From: Actinomycetes bacterium
GTDB lineage: Bacteria > Actinomycetota > Acidimicrobiia > Acidimicrobiales > Palsa-688
Assembly (NCBI GenBank): GCA_021838445.1
Contig: JAKCDU010000027.1
Coordinates: forward strand, 1-35,424
DNA: 35,424 nucleotides
Direction: 5' to 3'
In this document: in pieces, positions 17,355-24,085 of the stretch
Position numbering within the stretch: position 1 is the first letter of the stretch
Layout of the letters: every line of letters begins with the position of its first letter
Notes under the pieces: generated by a model
The model's input: the letters and a program-made list of their open reading frames with translations, nothing else
The model's database searches: none
What the model was told of the DNA's origin: nothing
Program-made: the position numbers and the translations under genes

Positions 17355-19330
17355 GCGCAGGACACTCGAACCCTCCCCACCCCGCCGGCGATCCCTCCTC
17401 CCCTCCCACCGGGGCGGCGGCGGGATCGTCGTCCGCCCATCCAAGGTCCGAGTCGATCCCGTCGGCGCTCCACGAGACTCCCTCCTTCTGGTTCGACGCC
17501 ATCCGGGCGACACCGGGGGCTGGAGTTGGGCCGCAGGGGTCTGGGCCGCAGGGGTCTGGGCCGCCCGCGGCTGGGGTGGCCGCGGCTGGGGTGGCCGCGG
17601 CTGGGGCGCCGGCGTCGGAGGGGGCGCCGGCGTCGGAGGGGGTGCCCGCGTCGGAGCCTGGACCAGGGGCGGCGGGGGCGCCCGTGTCGGAGCCTGGACC
17701 AGGGGCGGAGGGGGCTCGTCGGCCGGAGGCTGTCGGGACCATCGAAGCCGACGTCTGCATCGTCGGAGCGGGCTATACCGGGCTGTGGACGGCGTGGGCG
17801 CTCCTGCGGGCCCAGCCCGACTTGAGGGTGGTCGTCGTCGAAGCGGCCCACGCCGGGTTCGGGGCGAGTGGCCGCAATGGGGGATGGCTGTCGGGGCTGC
17901 TCCCGGGCAGCCGTCAGCGCCTGGCGTCGGGCCCGGGGGGACGGGCCGGGGTGATGGCCCTCCAGCGCGCTCTCATCGATGCCGTCAGCGAGGTCGGGGA
18001 GATCACTCGTCTCGAAGGCATCGACTGCGACTACCACCACGGCGGCACGCTGGCCATCGCCGTCAACCAGGCCCAGCGGTACCGGTTGCAACAGGGGCTG
18101 GCCGAGGACCGGGCCTGGGGTCTCGACGAGACCGACGTCTGCGCCCTCGACGCCGGCCAGACAGCCAATCGGATCCAAGTGGACCGGGCGGTCGCGGCTC
18201 TCTTCAGCCCTCACTGCGCCCGAATCCAGCCGGCCAAGCTGGTCGTCGGTCTGGCCGGTGCCGTGGAGCGCCGGGGCGGGTTGATCTACGAGGGTTCGCC
18301 TGCCCTGGCGGTGGCCGCCAGCCGGGTCGACTGCCCGAGGGCGACCGTGCGGGCACCGTGGGTGGTGCTGGCCACCGAGGGATACACCGCGTCCCTCCGC
18401 GGGCGGGAACGGCAGCTACTGCCCATGAACAGCCACATGATCGTCACCCCGCCACTGCCCGCCTCGGCGTGGGAGGCCATCGGCTGGCAGGGAGCCGAAA
18501 CGGTAATGGACGGCGGTAACGCCTACACCTACCTGCAGAGGACGGCCGACGCCCGGATCGCGCTGGGCGGGCGCGGCGTTCCTTACCGCTTCGGTTCGAG
18601 AGCGGCACGCGCCGCGGTGGAGCGTCGCCGCTACGACCCTCCCAACGAGACCGTCCGCTCCCTCGAAGCAGCCGTCCAGCGCCTGTTCCCCCACGTGCCC
18701 CCCGAACTGCTGAAGGCCGAACGAGCGTGGAGCGGCGTGCTGGGGGTGGCTCGGGACTGGTGCCCGTCGATAGTGATCGAGTCATCCGGTCCTCGTCGCT
18801 CCGCCAGGTACAAAGACAGTAGAGCCCCCGAAGGGGGCACCGAATCAACATCCCCCGAAGGGGGCAGCGGGATGGCCGGAGGGACCGCGGCCGGTGGTGT
18901 GGCTGGTGTGGCTGGTGTGGCCGTGGCCGTGGCCGGCGGCCAAAGGGCTGTTGGCGCGCTGACCGGTCGAGGGGTGAGCCTTGGCGAAGTGGCCGGCCGA
19001 GGGGTGAGCCTTGGCGAAGTGGCCGGTCGAGGGGTGGACGGTGAGGGCTTGGCCTGGGCCGGCGGTTACGTCGGCGACGGTGTCACCACCTCGTATCTGG
19101 CTGGCATGACCCTGGCCGACCTGATCCTAGGTAGGGACACCGAGCGGGTCCGACTCCCCTGGGTGGGGCGCCGCTCACGCGATTGGGAGCCCGAGCCCCT
19201 GCGCTGGCTCGGAGTCAGGTCGGTTTACGCTCTTTACCGCGCCGCGGACCGGGCTGAAGCACGCCATCCGGAGCGGATGCGCCCCTCCGCTCTGGGCCGC
19301 TTCGCTGACGCGGTAGCCGGACGGCATTAG
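17339..19330 (+). CDS. FAD-dependent oxidoreductase (DAO/PuuB-like) with two low-complexity insertions
   Basis: An amine-oxidising flavoprotein of the D-amino acid oxidase fold, related to gamma-glutamylputrescine oxidases. The FAD motif VGAGYTGLWTAW begins at residue 142, followed by GFGASGRNGGWLSGL. AWAGGYVGDGVTTSYLAGMT near the C-terminus is the second FAD-contacting part, and LPWVGRRSRDWEPEPLRWLG closes the family region. Relatives have about 460-480 residues; this one has 663. The excess lies in two tracts: residues about 62-125, before the Rossmann motif, and about 480-570, before the second FAD segment. Both are Ala/Gly/Pro-rich and made of short in-frame tandem repeats. The core motifs remain intact. 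Its ATG overlaps the aminotransferase end by 16 bases. No glutamylputrescine synthetase (PuuA) is nearby, so a free amine or another secondary amine may be its substrate. Confidence 0.85.
   Translation: MEPVLGAGHSNPPHPAGDPSSPPTGAAAGSSSAHPRSESIPSALHETPSFWFDAIRATPGAGVGPQGSGPQGSGPPAAGVAAAGVAAAGAPASEGAPASEGVPASEPGPGAAGAPVSEPGPGAEGARRPEAVGTIEADVCIVGAGYTGLWTAWALLRAQPDLRVVVVEAAHAGFGASGRNGGWLSGLLPGSRQRLASGPGGRAGVMALQRALIDAVSEVGEITRLEGIDCDYHHGGTLAIAVNQAQRYRLQQGLAEDRAWGLDETDVCALDAGQTANRIQVDRAVAALFSPHCARIQPAKLVVGLAGAVERRGGLIYEGSPALAVAASRVDCPRATVRAPWVVLATEGYTASLRGRERQLLPMNSHMIVTPPLPASAWEAIGWQGAETVMDGGNAYTYLQRTADARIALGGRGVPYRFGSRAARAAVERRRYDPPNETVRSLEAAVQRLFPHVPPELLKAERAWSGVLGVARDWCPSIVIESSGPRRSARYKDSRAPEGGTESTSPEGGSGMAGGTAAGGVAGVAGVAVAVAGGQRAVGALTGRGVSLGEVAGRGVSLGEVAGRGVDGEGLAWAGGYVGDGVTTSYLAGMTLADLILGRDTERVRLPWVGRRSRDWEPEPLRWLGVRSVYALYRAADRAEARHPERMRPSALGRFADAVAGRH
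17528..17708 (+). repeat. Cluster of short tandem repeats in the oxidoreductase gene (N-terminal insertion)
   Basis: Successive small tandem arrays lie side by side: 15-bp units GGGCCGCAGGGGTCT at 17528 and 17543; about three 15-bp units with GCGGCTGGGGTGGCC near 17566-17605; 18-bp units starting GCGCCGGCGTCGG at 17607 and 17625; and a 36-bp period with GTCGGAGCCTGGACCAGG at 17650 and 17686. All periods are multiples of three. They encode Ala/Gly/Pro/Ser-rich sequence ahead of the FAD-binding domain. Confidence 0.85.
18824..18865 (+). repeat. Two identical CCCCCGAAGGGGGC hairpins inside the oxidoreductase gene
   Basis: CCCCCGAAGGGGGC occurs at 18825-18838 and again at 18852-18865, 27 bases apart. 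Each is a tight stem-loop. They are translated as PEGG within RAPEGGTESTSPEGGSG. The stretch 18805-18850 is less GC-rich than the rest of the gene and looks foreign to it. Confidence 0.8.
18961..19037 (+). repeat. 30-bp tandem repeat in the oxidoreductase gene (C-terminal insertion)
   Basis: A 30-bp unit occurs at 18961-18990 and 18991-19020 with a partial third copy from 19021. It encodes GRGVSLGEVA twice and then GRGV. The copies differ at very few bases. Just upstream, at about 18895-18935, lies a 9-bp array GGTGTGGCT encoding Gly-Val-Ala repeats. Confidence 0.9.
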
Positions 19331-19692
19331 GCGACGTCCGGGCCGAATCCGTAGCAAATCTGCGAACGGTTGCGCGTCTACGGCCTGATTTTCGTCGTCA
19401 TCTCACTATCGTTCGCAGATTCACTCTCGATAGCACCCGGGGCCCGGACCTAAGCCTTGCCCCGCCGTCGAGCCCTTTTCTTGGGGAACACCGAGGCATT
19501 GACATAAGACCCATAACGGACCCCCGGCACGGGCCCAGGCCCTGAGCCATCCCCCGGCCCGCGGCCCGCGGCCCAAGAGGGCCATCGGCCGGTGCATCTG
19601 GAAGCCAGGAGCCGGAGACAGAGATCCGAGCCGGGAAGGCTCCGAGCCGGGGAGCAGGCCACCTGTAGGCCTACTCCCCCGCGTCAGCCGGA
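19331..19692. other. Gene-poor stretch between the catabolic island and rpsA
   Basis: These 362 bases separate two convergent genes. The first part is noticeably less GC-rich and holds a perfect 12-bp inverted repeat. The second part, 19520-19690, is GC-rich with small direct repeats (CCCGCGG twice near 19558) and no convincing gene. A 26-codon basic reading frame ends at 19450 and is described among the findings. Confidence 0.6.
19357..19421. repeat. Perfect 12-bp inverted repeat with 41-bp spacer
   Basis: AATCTGCGAACG at 19357-19368 is matched by its exact complement CGTTCGCAGATT at 19410-19421. The 41-base interior is AT-richer than its surroundings. It begins 27 bases after the oxidoreductase stop. 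It may be a terminator with a large loop, an operator, a small mobile remnant or a recombination scar; the sequence does not decide. No second copy was noticed in the window. Confidence 0.7.
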
Positions 19693-21114
19693 TCAGGCCT
19701 GCTCGTCCTCGGCCGGGGCGTCCGACGCCTCGACCTCGTGCGCCTCGCCGGCATCATCCTGGGTGTCCTCGGCGTCGCCGGTCCCAGCGTGGTACTCCTC
19801 TGCCGAGCTGACCGTCCCGCCGCTCTCGAGGTACTCGGCCCATGCCGCCTGCGCCTCCGACTCCGGCTCGAAATCGGTGAACCCGGCGGCGCCGATGTAG
19901 TTGCCTTGCTCGTCGTAGGCGTGCTCGCCGAACGCCTCGCGGTACTCGGCCGCCACCTCGCCGCCCTCGGCTGCCTGCTTGATCGAGAGGCTTATGCGCC
20001 GGCGCTGCAGGTCGATCTCGATAATCTTCACCCACAGCTCTTCGCTCGGGCTGACGACCTGCTCGGGCAGATCGACGTGGTGGTTGGCCATCTCCGAGAT
20101 GTGAACCAAGCCTTCGATGCCATCTCCGACCTGCACGAACGCACCGAAGGGAACCAGCTTGGTGACCCGACCGTAGACCAGCTCGCCGACACGGTGGGCG
20201 TTGGCGAACTCCTGCCAGGGGTCCGACTGGGTCGCCTTGAGGGACAGGCTGATGCGCTCCCGGTCGAGATCGACGTCGAGCACCCGAACCTCGACCTCGT
20301 CGCCCACTGCCACCACTGCGGAGGGATGGTCGATGTGCTTCCAGGACAGCTCCGACACGTGGATGAGGCCGTCCATGCCGCCGAGGTCGACGAAGGCGCC
20401 GAAGTTGACCACGCTCGACACCACACCCCGGCGCACCTCGCCCGGCTTGAGGTTGGTGAGGAACTCGTCACGCTGCTCGCGCTGGGTCTCTTCCAGCCAG
20501 GCCCGGCGGGACAGCACCACGTTGTTGCGGTTCTTGTCCAGCTCGATGATCTTGGCATCGAGGGTCTTGCCGATGTAGGGCGCCAGGTCCCGCACCCGTC
20601 GCAGCTCGACCAGGGACGCCGGCAGGAAGCCCCGCAGACCGATGTCGAGGATGAGCCCGCCCTTGACCACCTCGATGACCGGGCCCGAGACGACGCCTTC
20701 GCGCTCCTTGATGGACTCGATGGTGCCCCAGGCACGCTCGTACTGAGCGCGCTTCTTGGAGAGGATCAGGCGTCCTTCCTTATCCTCTTTCTGCAGGACC
20801 AGGGCCTCGATCTTCTCGCCGAGAGTGACGACCTCGCCCGGGTCCACATCATGGCGGATGGACAGCTCCCGGGCCGGGATGACCCCCTCGGATTTGAAGC
20901 CGATGTCCAGGAGGACCTCGTCCTTGTCGACTTTGACCACGGTTCCACTGACGATGTCGCCGTCCTCGAACTCGACGATGGTCCCGGCAATGGCGTCCTC
21001 GAGGGACATGCCGGCCAGGTCGTCAGCGACAATCTGGCGGGGGGTGTACTCACCGCTTTCGTCGAAGGTGCCCATCTCGCTGGTGGGACTGGTGGTCAAG
21101 GTGTCGTCGGACAT
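19693..21114 (-). CDS. rpsA: 30S ribosomal protein S1
   Basis: S1 binds mRNA on the small ribosomal subunit and aids initiation. The 473 residues contain four S1 RNA-binding domains of about 70 residues: GDIVSGTVVKVDKDEVLLDI, then GPVIEVVKGGLILDIGLRGF, then VRRGVVSSVVNFGAFVDLGG and LVYGRVTKLVPFGAFVQVGD. Four domains and an acidic, Ala/Glu/Asp-rich C-terminal tail are usual in Actinobacteria; E. coli S1 has six domains. The ATG at 21114 is preceded by a GGAAAGAGAG ribosome binding site and a strong leader hairpin. In M. tuberculosis rpsA is followed by coaE; here a methyltransferase lies upstream and the catabolic island downstream. Confidence 0.96.
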   Translation of the reverse strand: MSDDTLTTSPTSEMGTFDESGEYTPRQIVADDLAGMSLEDAIAGTIVEFEDGDIVSGTVVKVDKDEVLLDIGFKSEGVIPARELSIRHDVDPGEVVTLGEKIEALVLQKEDKEGRLILSKKRAQYERAWGTIESIKEREGVVSGPVIEVVKGGLILDIGLRGFLPASLVELRRVRDLAPYIGKTLDAKIIELDKNRNNVVLSRRAWLEETQREQRDEFLTNLKPGEVRRGVVSSVVNFGAFVDLGGMDGLIHVSELSWKHIDHPSAVVAVGDEVEVRVLDVDLDRERISLSLKATQSDPWQEFANAHRVGELVYGRVTKLVPFGAFVQVGDGIEGLVHISEMANHHVDLPEQVVSPSEELWVKIIEIDLQRRRISLSIKQAAEGGEVAAEYREAFGEHAYDEQGNYIGAAGFTDFEPESEAQAAWAEYLESGGTVSSAEEYHAGTGDAEDTQDDAGEAHEVEASDAPAEDEQA

Positions 21115-21139
21115 GTGGTAGTGGCTCTCTTTCCGGGAA

Positions 21140-21168
21140 CCACGGCGGGAGCCTTTCCCGTCCCGTGG
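21140..21168 (-). promoter_or_regulatory. Stem-loop in the rpsA leader
   Basis: In the rpsA leader CCACGG (21163-21168 read on the minus strand) pairs with CCGTGG (21140-21145), and inside it CGGGA pairs with TCCCG around a short loop; two bases bulge. The stem ends 25 bases before the start codon. In E. coli S1 represses its own translation through leader stem-loops, so a similar role is possible here. Confidence 0.5.
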
Positions 21169-21178
21169 CCCAACCAGT

Positions 21179-21877
21179 TTACACCCGCCCTACCAGCAGG
21201 AACTCCGCGTGGTCGAGGTCGGGGGGGCGGCGGGCGTAGTCACCGGGATTCACCGACCACAATCCCTCCGTCTCCAGGCCCGCCGCGGCGGCCATGAGGC
21301 GCAGCTCGCGGGGCGTGAAGCAGGTCGTCCACAGGTCGAATTCGGCGTCGACACCGGCCTCGTCGCGTACCACCGCCCGCTCGTGGTTCACCCCGGCGAC
21401 GGCGTCGAAAGTGTCGCCCGGCTCGAGGTGACGCACGGCGAAGTAGGAAGAAAACGCCGATACCGCGACCTTTCCTCCCGCCCGCACCGCGCCTGCCATG
21501 GCCGCTAGCGCGTCGGCGTCGTCGAAGCCGCCGAGCAGACCGAAACCCCCCTGGCAGAGTGAGATGGCGGCGTCGAAGGATCCGGCGGCGAAGGGCAGAT
21601 GCCGGGCATCGCCGCGCACCCAGCGGCCGGGGCCGGCCGATCGCAGGAACTCGAGGGAGATATCGAGTCCGACCACCTCGACCCCGGCCGCGACCAGCAC
21701 CCGGCTGTGGCGTCCCGGTCCGCACCCGACGTCGAGCACCCGGTCGCCCGGGCCAAGGGCGAGGGCCTCGGTGAGGAAGCGGACCTCCTGCTCGGTGCCC
21801 TTGGTGAAGCTGTAGCGCAGGTAGGTCGAGCGGGCATGGGCGGCCAACGGCTCGAACTCGCGTCCGGTAACACCCAC
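21179..21877 (-). CDS. Class I SAM-dependent methyltransferase
   Basis: A 232-residue methyltransferase of the UbiE/COQ5-like type. Motif I is VLDVGCGPGRHSRVL near residues 46-60, followed by VVGLDIS (acidic end of beta 2) and RGDARHLPFAAGSFDAAISL (motifs II-III). The C-terminal part, WTTCFTPRELRLMAAAAGLE, is the usual helical end. The substrate is not recognisable. It starts with GTG at 21877 without a Shine-Dalgarno; the minus-strand hexamer TAGTGT ends nine bases before it. rpsA follows 64 bases downstream on the same strand, so the two may be co-transcribed. It diverges from the acyl-CoA dehydrogenase-like gene with only 21 bases between starts. Confidence 0.85.
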   Translation of the reverse strand: MGVTGREFEPLAAHARSTYLRYSFTKGTEQEVRFLTEALALGPGDRVLDVGCGPGRHSRVLVAAGVEVVGLDISLEFLRSAGPGRWVRGDARHLPFAAGSFDAAISLCQGGFGLLGGFDDADALAAMAGAVRAGGKVAVSAFSSYFAVRHLEPGDTFDAVAGVNHERAVVRDEAGVDAEFDLWTTCFTPRELRLMAAAAGLETEGLWSVNPGDYARRPPDLDHAEFLLVGRV

Positions 21878-21886
21878 AGTGAGGTA

Positions 21887-21892
21887 ACACTA
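21887..21892 (-). promoter_or_regulatory. Probable methyltransferase -10 element
   Basis: Minus-strand TAGTGT fits TANNNT and ends nine bases before the GTG start at 21877. The same ten bases read TAACACTAG on the plus strand, which may serve the divergent gene, though that fit is poorer. Confidence 0.35.
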
Positions 21893-21898
21893 GGCCCC

Positions 21899-22987
21899 GT
21901 GCCCGCTGTCGACGACGCTCGCCGCCTGGCCGAGGAGATCCTCTTCCCCGACGCCGACGCCATCGACGCCGCGGCGTCGGTGCCCCGCCGCTACCTCGAC
22001 GCCCTGGGCGAAGCGGGTCTGTACGACCTACCGGGGGAACGCCTGGAAGCGGCCCGGGTGATCGAAGCGCTGGGTGGGGCCAGCCTGGTCACGGCTTTCG
22101 TCTGGATCCAGCACCACTCCCCCGTCAGGGCGGTGGCCGCCGCCGGAGGCGCCCTCGCCGCCGAGTGGCTCGAGCCGCTGCGCTCGGGCCGGCGCCGGGC
22201 CGGGATCGCCTACGCGGCCCTGCGCCGCCCAGGCCCTCCGGCGGCCATCGCCGCCCCGCTCAGCACGGCCGACCACCCCGGCAGCGACCACCCCGGCGGC
22301 GGCGACACCGGCGGCTGGATGCTGTCCGGCCACGCCCCCTGGGTCACCGGATGGGGTCTGGTGGATGTGGTCATGGCCGGGGCCCGATGCGGCGACGACA
22401 TGGTCTGGCTGCTGATAGACGCCATCGCCGGGCCGGGCCAGCAGGTGACCGAGGTGCCACTGGCCGCTCTGGCGGCGTCGGCCACGGTGCGGCTCGAGTG
22501 GGACCGGATGGAGGTGGGAGCGGACCGGGTCGTGGGCGTCGAGCCCTACGGGGATTGGCGCCGGCGGGACATGGCGGGCCGGGCCACCAACGGCTACCTG
22601 GCCGTCGGTGTGGCCGACCGCTGCGCCCGCCTACTCGACTCCGGCGTGCTGGCCGCCGAGGTCGACGAGGTACGCGACGGGCTCGACCGATGCACCGCGG
22701 GGGATGTAGCCGAACGCCGGGCCGCGGCCTCGCTTCTGGCCGTGCGCGCCGCGAGCGCCGTGGTCGCTGCCGGTGGCGGTCGCTCTGTGGAGGCTGGGGC
22801 GACCGCCGCCCGCCTCATGAGGGAAGCCATGTTCCTCCTGGTCTTCGGCCAGAGCGCCGACATCCGCGAGAAGCAGCTGGCCGGGCTGGGCTATCCGAGG
22901 CCGGCCGAGGGTGGGAACGGCTCGGGCGTCCCGGGCGCCGGTCAGGAGAGCGAGCCGGCCGCCCGGTCGGCGGCCACCGCGTCGTAG
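21899..22987 (+). CDS. Acyl-CoA dehydrogenase-like protein
   Basis: A 362-residue protein with the layout of the acyl-CoA dehydrogenase family: a helical N-terminal part (RRLAEEILFPDADAIDAAAS), a beta-rich middle (GGWMLSGHAPWVTGWGLVDV followed by VVMAGARCGDDMVWLLID), and a helical C-terminus (RLMREAMFLLVFGQSADIRE). It is diverged; the usual catalytic Glu and FAD-contact motifs were not recognised, so activity is uncertain. A short His/Gly/Asp-rich insert (DHPGSDHPGGGDTGG) interrupts the middle domain. GTG at 21899 is the first sensible start after the divergent methyltransferase; there is no good Shine-Dalgarno. Its 3' end overlaps that of the convergent diiron protein gene by 46 bases. Confidence 0.75.
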   Translation: MPAVDDARRLAEEILFPDADAIDAAASVPRRYLDALGEAGLYDLPGERLEAARVIEALGGASLVTAFVWIQHHSPVRAVAAAGGALAAEWLEPLRSGRRRAGIAYAALRRPGPPAAIAAPLSTADHPGSDHPGGGDTGGWMLSGHAPWVTGWGLVDVVMAGARCGDDMVWLLIDAIAGPGQQVTEVPLAALAASATVRLEWDRMEVGADRVVGVEPYGDWRRRDMAGRATNGYLAVGVADRCARLLDSGVLAAEVDEVRDGLDRCTAGDVAERRAAASLLAVRAASAVVAAGGGRSVEAGATAARLMREAMFLLVFGQSADIREKQLAGLGYPRPAEGGNGSGVPGAGQESEPAARSAATAS

Positions 22988-24042
22988 CGCTCGAAGTCGC
23001 TGGCCGTGTCGTCGCCGTGCTCGAACTCGAGCAGGCCCGCTTCACCCCACCGGGAACGGAGCCATCCGTCGTTGGCGTCGAGCAAACCGAGCTTGGCGAC
23101 GTTGGGCACCAGCTTGGAGAAGAAGGCCCGCTGGAACGTCGCCAACGGTCCCGCCCCGGTCTCGGCGGCCGCCTGGGCGAGGAAGGGCATGACCTCACCC
23201 AGGTTCACGCCCATCCGGTCCCACACCTCGGGGGTGGCGGCCCGCAGGCGGTTACGAATGGTGTTGTCGAGGAGGAACTCCTGGCGCTCCAACAGCTCGG
23301 CGGAGGTCAGGCCCCGGTACAGCTCGTTGAGGCTGACGATTCCAAAGGCCACGTGGCGGGCCTCGTCGGCCATCACGTAGCGCAGCAACTGCCGGAGCAG
23401 CGGCTCGCTCGTGCGGCGCAGCAGGTCCCCGAAGGCGGCCAGGGCCAGACTCTCGATGATGATCTGCATCCCGAGGTAGGCGATGTCCCATCGGCTGTCC
23501 TCCAACAAGCCGAATATCTGCCCCTGCAGGTAGGGAGACATCGGATAGGGCTCACCGACCTTCTCGCTCAGGTACCGGGCGAACACCTCGGTGTGGCGCG
23601 CCTCATCCATGGTCTGGGTGGCGGCGTAGTACTTGGCATCGATCCACGGGACGGTTTCGACCAGCTTGGCCGCGGTCATCATGGCTCCCTGCTCGCCGTG
23701 CATGAACTGGCTCAGTTGGGCCTTGAACGACTCCACCCGCAGCTCCACGAATTGCCGCTCACCCCATGCCGCGAGAGGCGATCCTGGTATCTGTGCTGCT
23801 CGCCGGGCCAAGGCGACGACCGGCGGCTCGTCGGTGGTGACCCTCTCGGGGTCCACCTCGCAGCTCCAGTCCAGGTCGGTGACGCTGTTCCACTGGGAAG
23901 CGGCCGCCTTGTTGTACAGGTTGACCAGCTGGGGCCGTTCCCGCTCGTAGGACCAGGTGAAAAGGCGCTCGGCGCGGTCACGGACCACCCGTACCGACCC
24001 GCCCGTCGCCTCGAGCCCGCCTCCCGGTTGAGTTGCTGTCAT
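22942..24042 (-). CDS. Ferritin-like diiron carboxylate protein (putative oxygenase)
   Basis: A 366-residue helical protein with a complete diiron site of the ferritin/R2 type: E117 (HGEQG), E147-H150 (DEARH), E197 (IIIESL) and E227-H230 (DEARH). Two EARH motifs in successive helix pairs match the E-ExxH-E-ExxH ligand pattern of diiron oxygenases, desaturases and R2-like proteins. The specific reaction is not recognisable. The ATG at 24042 is preferred because AGGGG lies six bases upstream; ATG at 24048 is too close to it, and an upstream extension to 24276 has no homology-like sequence. It follows polA and a coupled coiled-coil gene on the minus strand (43-base gap) and overlaps the convergent acyl-CoA dehydrogenase-like gene. 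Confidence 0.85.
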   Translation of the reverse strand: MTATQPGGGLEATGGSVRVVRDRAERLFTWSYERERPQLVNLYNKAAASQWNSVTDLDWSCEVDPERVTTDEPPVVALARRAAQIPGSPLAAWGERQFVELRVESFKAQLSQFMHGEQGAMMTAAKLVETVPWIDAKYYAATQTMDEARHTEVFARYLSEKVGEPYPMSPYLQGQIFGLLEDSRWDIAYLGMQIIIESLALAAFGDLLRRTSEPLLRQLLRYVMADEARHVAFGIVSLNELYRGLTSAELLERQEFLLDNTIRNRLRAATPEVWDRMGVNLGEVMPFLAQAAAETGAGPLATFQRAFFSKLVPNVAKLGLLDANDGWLRSRWGEAGLLEFEHGDDTASDFERYDAVAADRAAGSLS

Positions 24043-24085
24043 GGCCATCCCCTGGATCGCGCGCCCTGCCCAGTGTAGGAGGCCG

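Noticed and set aside
17339-19330. Frameshift or broken gene in the FAD oxidoreductase
   Set aside because: The reading frame is open throughout and FAD motifs occur on both sides of the low-complexity tracts; the repeats have periods that are multiples of three.
19363-19378. Second SOS box in the gene-poor stretch
   Set aside because: CGAAC is followed after four bases by GCGCG, not GTTCG; the matching half-site is about 40 bases away.
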